Below, piece after piece: positions 18,753 through 22,087 of a stretch of DNA of 22,087 nucleotides; position 1 is the stretch's first letter; the number at the start of each line of letters is the position of its first letter. Position numbers and translations under genes: made by a program. A model generated the notes under the pieces. The model searched no databases and had not been told where the DNA came from. It was given only the letters and a program-made list of their open reading frames with translations. The DNA comes from a bacterium (GTDB lineage Bacteria > Patescibacteriota > Minisyncoccia > Minisyncoccales > RBG-13-42-11), in the NCBI GenBank assembly GCA_030646565.1, contig JAUSLA010000010.1:1-22087 (forward strand), in the 5' to 3' direction.

Positions 18753-20027
18753 TTACGCGGTTTCGCAGGATTCAATTATAGCTAACTCTAAAGGGAGCTG
18801 AATAATTGAGGAATACTTTATTTTATTTTCCGCTTCAAGAAAATAATTCAAAATTTTGCGCAATTCTTCTTCTTTAAAAAGAGCTGTTTGGACCTGAAGT
18901 TTTTGGAATTCTTCTTTGGTCAACCCGGTAATAATCGTATTGCCTATTTCCGGGCCGGTAATTTTCAAAATCAATGCCTGCCTCAAATAATTAACAATGG
19001 CTCTGTTAAACTCCTGCAAATCAACGCCACTGTCAGCTAGTTCGTTTACAAAGATGATGGCTTCTGAAGGTTTTTTCTGGGCAAGGAAATCGCACAGATT
19101 AATCACTAATGTTGTTTCAACCAGTCCTAATAAATTCTTAATATCTTCTGCTTTGATTTCGCCTTTCCTGCCCAAAGTTCCGCCAAAAGTCAAGACCTGA
19201 CCGAACAAGCTTTCCGCGTCTCTGATGGAGCCCGTTGCATTAACTCCTATCATTTCTAAGGCTGACTTTTCAATCTTCACTCCTTCTTTCTCCGCAATAA
19301 TCTCCAATCTTTTAGTGATTTCCGGCAAGGTTAATTTTCTGAAATCAAATCTCTGGCAGCGGGAGATAATAGTCGGTATCATTTTATGAATTTCCGTTGT
19401 CGCCAGAATAAAAATCGCGTGGCTTGGCGGTTCTTCCAAAGTTTTCAATAAAGCGTTGGCGGCTTCTTTAGTCAATTGGTGGGCTTCATCCAGAATAAAC
19501 ACTTTATATTTTGATTTTGTCGGAACAAATTTTATCCCGTCTCTCAAATCCCTTATATCGTCAATTCCCCGGTTAGAGGCGGCATCAATTTCAATAAGGT
19601 CCATATCTTTTCCTTGACTAATTTCAAGGCAGGACGAGCATTGGTTGCAGGGTTCAAACACCGAGCTTTCGCTGTGCGAAAGCGAATCGAAGAGCTTTTG
19701 CTCTTCTCCGCCCTTCGTCCCGCTTTGCGGGACTCGGGTAGTTGAAGAAGAAACTTTAGTTTCATCGCCCACCCGAGCGTTAGAGAAGGGTGAAGATGAA
19801 ACTTTAGTTTCATCGCCCTCGCCATTTTTTCGGTTTTGGCAGTTAAGGGATTTAGCAAAAAGCCGGGCAAGAGTTGTTTTCCCGCAACCCCTGGGCCCGC
19901 AGAACAAATAGGCGTGGGAAATCAGGCCGGAAGAAAGAGCATTAGTTAGGGTCTTAACAATGTGTTCTTGGCCAATCACTTCTGAAAATTTCTGGGGCCT
20001 GTATTTTCGATAAAACACTAATGGCAT
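18753..20027 (-). CDS. dnaX: DNA polymerase III subunit gamma (DnaX) with a repeat insertion in its zinc module
   Basis: AAA+ clamp-loader ATPase that loads the sliding clamp. Walker A is GPRGCGKTT (44-52), Walker B FILDEAH, sensor 1 ILATTE, and the SRC motif follows at ISRCQRFDF. The C-terminal clamp-loader domain III is present, but there is no tau extension (424 residues). The zinc ligands are Cys63, Cys127, Cys130 and Cys133. In E. coli the first and second are eight residues apart; here 63 residues intervene, about 55 of them (69-124) encoded by several family A elements. The insert is Ser, Thr, Lys and Glu-rich and probably forms a disordered loop. The frame is intact, so the gene is probably functional. 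ATG at 20027 has no ribosome site; a family A copy lies just upstream. Confidence 0.95.
   Translation of the reverse strand: MPLVFYRKYRPQKFSEVIGQEHIVKTLTNALSSGLISHAYLFCGPRGCGKTTLARLFAKSLNCQNRKNGEGDETKVSSSPFSNARVGDETKVSSSTTRVPQSGTKGGEEQKLFDSLSHSESSVFEPCNQCSSCLEISQGKDMDLIEIDAASNRGIDDIRDLRDGIKFVPTKSKYKVFILDEAHQLTKEAANALLKTLEEPPSHAIFILATTEIHKMIPTIISRCQRFDFRKLTLPEITKRLEIIAEKEGVKIEKSALEMIGVNATGSIRDAESLFGQVLTFGGTLGRKGEIKAEDIKNLLGLVETTLVINLCDFLAQKKPSEAIIFVNELADSGVDLQEFNRAIVNYLRQALILKITGPEIGNTIITGLTKEEFQKLQVQTALFKEEELRKILNYFLEAENKIKYSSIIQLPLELAIIESCETA
19656..19823. repeat. Cluster of family A hairpins inside dnaX
   Basis: Arms GCTTTCGC/GCGAAAGC with loop TGT (about 19665-19683), GAAGAGC/GCTCTTC with loop TTTT (19689-19706), GTCCCGC/GCGGGAC with loop TTT (about 19717-19733), GAAACT/AGTTTC (19750-19763), and GATGAAACT/AGTTTCATC with loop TT (19795-19814). 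The length is a multiple of three, so the dnaX frame is kept. Confidence 0.9.
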
Positions 20028-20033
20028 ACTACT

Positions 20034-20080
20034 GTGCGAAGAAATACGTTTCTTCTTTCGCTTCAGCTAAAGCTTCAGCT
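20034..20080. repeat. Family A element between the GtrA gene and dnaX
   Basis: Arms GAAGAAA/TTTCTTC with loop TACG (20038-20055), then CTTTCGCTTC and AGCTAAAGCT. It ends within 10 bases of the dnaX ATG and a few bases from the GtrA-gene stop codon (20075). Confidence 0.8.
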
Positions 20081-20731
20081 CTTAAACACGATGAATTTAT
20101 AGCCGATAAAATTCCAAGCCATACCGCCAAAAGCAGCAACAATTCCCCCTACGTTGGCCCAGAGTTTTGGGGTTAATCCAAACTGGGGGCCAACATTATT
20201 TACCACAAAAGAAGCGACTCCGACATTAATCACAAAACCAACTAAAGTTACCAAAAAGAACTGCCCGAACTCTTTTCCTATCCCCTTTTTTTCCATTTTC
20301 TCAAAAGCCCAAAATTTATCTCCCGCGTATTTTGAGCAGGTTGCCACAATAAAAGAAATTCCTTTGAAAACAGAAAAATATAAGCCTGCTGCGATTCCCG
20401 AAATATTTATCAGAAGATTTAAAACGCCCAAATCCATAATGGTTGCCAAAACGCCAATCAGCAAATACTTGGCTGCCTGAAAAATCCACAAGAATTTTTT
20501 CCCCAAAAGAAAGCTTACCCAAAGGCAGATTACAGTTAAAATTGGGAAAGAAACCGCTAAAATCCAGCCCAAAAAATCTATTACCGAGCTTCCATTTATG
20601 GAAGCGCAGGTGAAGATGAGAACGCAGTTCTCACCGCCTTTCAAATTTAAATCCTTTAGTAAATTGTAAAAAAACAAAGCTGTAATTTCTCCGGTAATTA
20701 GAGCTAAAACAATATCAATTTTCTTTAACAT
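20075..20731 (-). CDS. GtrA-like family membrane protein with a repeat insertion near the N-terminus
   Basis: GtrA domain proteins are small four-helix membrane proteins involved in moving lipid-linked sugars for surface polysaccharides. The 218 residues hold two N-terminal helices (about 5-24 and 53-75) and a GtrA domain at 85-218: AAKYLLIGVLATIMDLGVLNLL, KYAGDKFWAFE, QFFLVTLVGFVINVGVASFVV and WNFIGYKFIVFK. Residues 31-50 (GGENCVLIFTCASINGSS) are encoded by a family A element in frame, in the loop between the two N-terminal helices. Two Cys arise from the insert. It lies upstream of dnaX on the same strand, with no functional link evident. A role in glycan export would fit neuB in the same window; that is inference. 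Confidence 0.85.
   Translation of the reverse strand: MLKKIDIVLALITGEITALFFYNLLKDLNLKGGENCVLIFTCASINGSSVIDFLGWILAVSFPILTVICLWVSFLLGKKFLWIFQAAKYLLIGVLATIMDLGVLNLLINISGIAAGLYFSVFKGISFIVATCSKYAGDKFWAFEKMEKKGIGKEFGQFFLVTLVGFVINVGVASFVVNNVGPQFGLTPKLWANVGGIVAAFGGMAWNFIGYKFIVFKS
20582..20642. repeat. Family A element inside the GtrA gene
   Basis: Arms GCTTCCAT/ATGGAAGC with loop TT (20588-20605), linker GCAGGTGAAG, arms TGAGAAC/GTTCTCA with loop GCA (20617-20633), then CCGCC. The first half is nearly identical to 7590-7621. Confidence 0.9.
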
Positions 20732-20780
20732 AGATGCAAATTTTTAATGATATTTTTAAATCTTAGCACGAATTCTAAAA

Positions 20781-20814
20781 AATAAAAAGGCAGTTGTTTT
20801 ATTGCAACTGCCTT
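20781..20814 (-). terminator. Intrinsic terminator after the Cys-containing hypothetical gene
   Basis: On the minus strand AAGGCAGTTG and CAACTGCCTT form a perfect 10-bp stem with an eight-base loop, followed by TTTATT. It lies 13 bp past the stop codon at 20827. Confidence 0.85.
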
Positions 20815-20826
20815 ATTTTAACAATC

Positions 20827-21501
20827 TCACAAAAGCCATTCTCTGGGCGGCATCCATTCGGGACCGCCGCCCCATGGGCTTTTCCAGGGACCGACGTCCA
20901 CAGGAAGACGGGGCACTTCATAAAAAAGAAGTAATTGTCTTTCAATCTCTTCTTTCGTAAAAATATTATCAGAAGTTTTTCGGATTCTGGAAGTTGCCAA
21001 AAAGCTGCAATAACTATCCGCGCAAAGATTGCATGGTATCGTTAAGGCGCTAATTTTTTGAACTTCTGGAAAAAAATCCCGAAGAATATAATAACTATGT
21101 TTGCAGTCAGGAATACGTCCAAATTCCTCCACTCTTAATGCCAAAATACGCATTTTTTCTGAACGAATTACACCATCCTCATGGCCCACTATTCTGCCAT
21201 ATGGTTCAATTGCGCCCAAAACAATCAGGCGCGAAGAGGGAAAATCAGAATTAGATACGCAACAACTGCTAGAAGATAATTGCGCGGGAAGAAAATATCG
21301 ATTTTTAGCTCCAGCTAAAATAGCATGTAGACCGTGTAATCTTCCATAATGGTGAGCATCAAAAATTTGCTCTGGTTCTTGGTCGGCTGTAACATTCGCT
21401 TCAAACCAAGAAAAATCAATATAAACAGACCTAAGCACAAATCCTTTCTTTTCTGTGCTCCACCTTACCCTCCAAGACCTCCAAGCCAGAATTCTCGCCA
21501 T
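20827..21501 (-). CDS. Hypothetical protein, 224 residues, with a GAIEPYGRI..HE segment
   Basis: Function unknown. No membrane segments. The stretch DAHHYGRLHGLHAIL, followed by LIVLGAIEPYGRIVGHEDGVIRSEKMRIL, recalls an unnamed domain in bacterial hypothetical proteins where a Cys/Gly-rich HA motif precedes GxVxLWGxVxxHxxGYRA; this is a recollection and needs a profile search. A Cys cluster (PCNLCADSYC) follows, and the C-terminus is Trp/Pro-rich (GPWKSPWGGGPEWMPPREW). The ATG at 21501 is chosen because AAGGAG lies eight bases upstream. The upstream extension of the frame is really the neighbouring small gene in another frame. It is third in a small cluster with two upstream ORFs. Confidence 0.72.
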   Translation of the reverse strand: MARILAWRSWRVRWSTEKKGFVLRSVYIDFSWFEANVTADQEPEQIFDAHHYGRLHGLHAILAGAKNRYFLPAQLSSSSCCVSNSDFPSSRLIVLGAIEPYGRIVGHEDGVIRSEKMRILALRVEEFGRIPDCKHSYYILRDFFPEVQKISALTIPCNLCADSYCSFLATSRIRKTSDNIFTKEEIERQLLLFYEVPRLPVDVGPWKSPWGGGPEWMPPREWLL

Positions 21502-21502
21502 T

Positions 21503-21652
21503 TTATTTTCTCCTTGCCGGTTCTTGCCGAGGCGCAGGAGCCGGCTCTTTTTGCGGTTGCGGAACAGGAAATTGCCTTCGGATAAAAAAAGGATTGCCAG
21601 GGGTTGATTCCGGAACATCAATTGTCCATTTTACAGGAGCTTTTGTGCCCAC
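21503..21652 (-). CDS. Small proline-rich protein, 49 residues, GTG start
   Basis: Short ORF with a strong ribosome site: GGGAGG five bases before the GTG at 21650-21652. The product begins GTKAPVKWTIDVPESTPGNPFF and ends in a Pro/Gln/Arg-rich tail (VPQPQKEPAPAPRQEPARRK). It stops with TAA one base before the ATG of the next gene, so the two are translationally linked. It has no membrane segment and is not recognised. The Shine-Dalgarno site and exact junction support it as real even though it overlaps the longer frame of the neighbour. Confidence 0.62.
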   Translation of the reverse strand: MGTKAPVKWTIDVPESTPGNPFFIRRQFPVPQPQKEPAPAPRQEPARRK

Positions 21653-21669
21653 GTATACCTCCCTATTGA

Positions 21670-21945
21670 TTATTTTCTTGGCGCGAAATGGCCAAGAAAA
21701 GTTATCGCTATTTCAAGAAAAGAACCTAACCCAAAAATAAACAAAAAAAATGAAAACACACAAATTGCGAAAGCAAGAGTTAATCCTCCAAAAAAAATAC
21801 CTAGCCCGAAAGTCTGCGGATTGGACGCAGGTTTTTGCCAATCAAAAGTAAACATTTCACCGCTAAAGGCGTTTAAAAGACGAGCGCCCAAATACCCGGC
21901 CGGCAGCCAAAGAAGCGCTGCTAAAATCCAGATTAAGACATCCAT
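21670..21945 (-). CDS. Small membrane protein, 91 residues
   Basis: Two or three hydrophobic helices: about 3-25 (VLIWILAALLWLPAGYLGARL), 45-73 (GLGIFFGGLTLAFAICVFSFFLFIF) and a shorter C-terminal one. The segment between (FDWQKPASNPQTF) is short and polar. Function unknown. GGAGGAG lies before the start. The ATG at 21945 is chosen, though a GTG one codon earlier (21948) fits the spacing equally well. It leads a three-gene run (91-, 49- and 224-residue products) with spacings of 17 and 1 bases. Confidence 0.7.
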   Translation of the reverse strand: MDVLIWILAALLWLPAGYLGARLLNAFSGEMFTFDWQKPASNPQTFGLGIFFGGLTLAFAICVFSFFLFIFGLGSFLEIAITFLGHFAPRK

Positions 21946-21985
21946 CACGATTCTCCTCCCTTATTGTCAAGGTTCTGCTGTATTT

Positions 21986-22026
21986 AGCATATCAAAATAG
22001 AAAAAATTTGCAAGATATGCTATAAT
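21986..22026. promoter_or_regulatory. Divergent promoter region between the 91-residue membrane protein and cysS
   Basis: Minus strand: TTGCAA (22008-22013), 16-base spacer, TATGCT (21986-21991) with extended TGA. Plus strand: TATAAT (22021-22026) with extended TGC, six bases before the cysS ATG, so a leaderless cysS transcript is expected. A perfect inverted repeat AGCATATC (21986-21993) and GATATGCT (22014-22021) touches both -10 boxes. Confidence 0.55.
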
Positions 22027-22032
22027 TTTTTA

Positions 22033-22087
22033 ATGCTTAAATTATACAATACTTTATCAAGAAAAAAAGAAATCTTTAAACCGCTAA
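22033..22087 (+). CDS. cysS: Cysteinyl-tRNA synthetase, N-terminal end (continues past window)
   Basis: The 18 codons visible read MLKLYNTLSRKKEIFKPL, the typical opening of bacterial cysteinyl-tRNA synthetases (LxLYNTLTRKKExFxP). The enzyme charges tRNA-Cys with cysteine in the cytoplasm. No Shine-Dalgarno sequence is present. TATAAT six bases before the ATG suggests transcription starts at the start codon. Only 55 bases are in the window, so the call rests on the N-terminal signature. Confidence 0.82.
   Translation, partial: MLKLYNTLSRKKEIFKPL

Overview
The window looks like a piece of a Candidate Phyla Radiation genome, probably of the Parcubacteria group. The reasons are short compact genes, few Shine-Dalgarno sequences, a gamma-only DnaX, an EF-P whose tip loop departs from the usual form, several small helical or membrane proteins of CPR style, and TGA used as stop (fmt, the P-type ATPase, a 36-residue ORF), which argues against the SR1/Gracilibacteria code. 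This assignment is inference; there is no rRNA to settle it.

Layout. 1-1382 (+): 3' end of fmt, then efp. 1505-6547 (-): neuB-type synthase, SDR oxidoreductase, MFS permease, a helical protein carrying a 4 x 45 bp tandem repeat, a CPIC membrane protein, and an RRM protein. 6548-7809: repeat-rich DNA around a cold-shock gene and a small ORF. 7810-11174 (-): conserved hypothetical, nucleotidyltransferase-like protein, hicBA, phd-relE and a P-loop kinase. 11306-18323 (-): a probable five-gene operon for P-type ATPase, zincin, small membrane peptide, AI-2E permease and UPF0182 protein. 18568-18638 (-): tRNA-Gln(UUG). 18753-21945 (-): dnaX, a GtrA-like protein, and three small or unknown genes. 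22033 (+): start of cysS, divergent.

The main discovery candidate is a dispersed family of two-hairpin palindromic elements, with at least 23 copies of the first hairpin in 22 kb. The hairpin arms vary from copy to copy but stay paired, and copies are joined by a conserved CCTTCG/CGAAGG linker and end in CTCGGT. They fill intergenic regions, abut start codons, supply the fmt stop codon, and lie in frame inside conserved genes: EF-P, the zinc module of DnaX, a GtrA protein, and (amplified four times) a hypothetical protein. This behaviour recalls Rickettsia palindromic elements but has clearly different sequences.

These elements are absent from about 7.8 to 18.69 kb. That block carries the toxin-antitoxin modules, two other repeat families (B and C) and ends at the 3' end of tRNA-Gln, so it may be an island. 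Within it, the relE toxin gene contains an intrinsic-terminator-like hairpin, and the phd promoter overlaps paired TGTACA-type cores like those of YefM/Phd operators.
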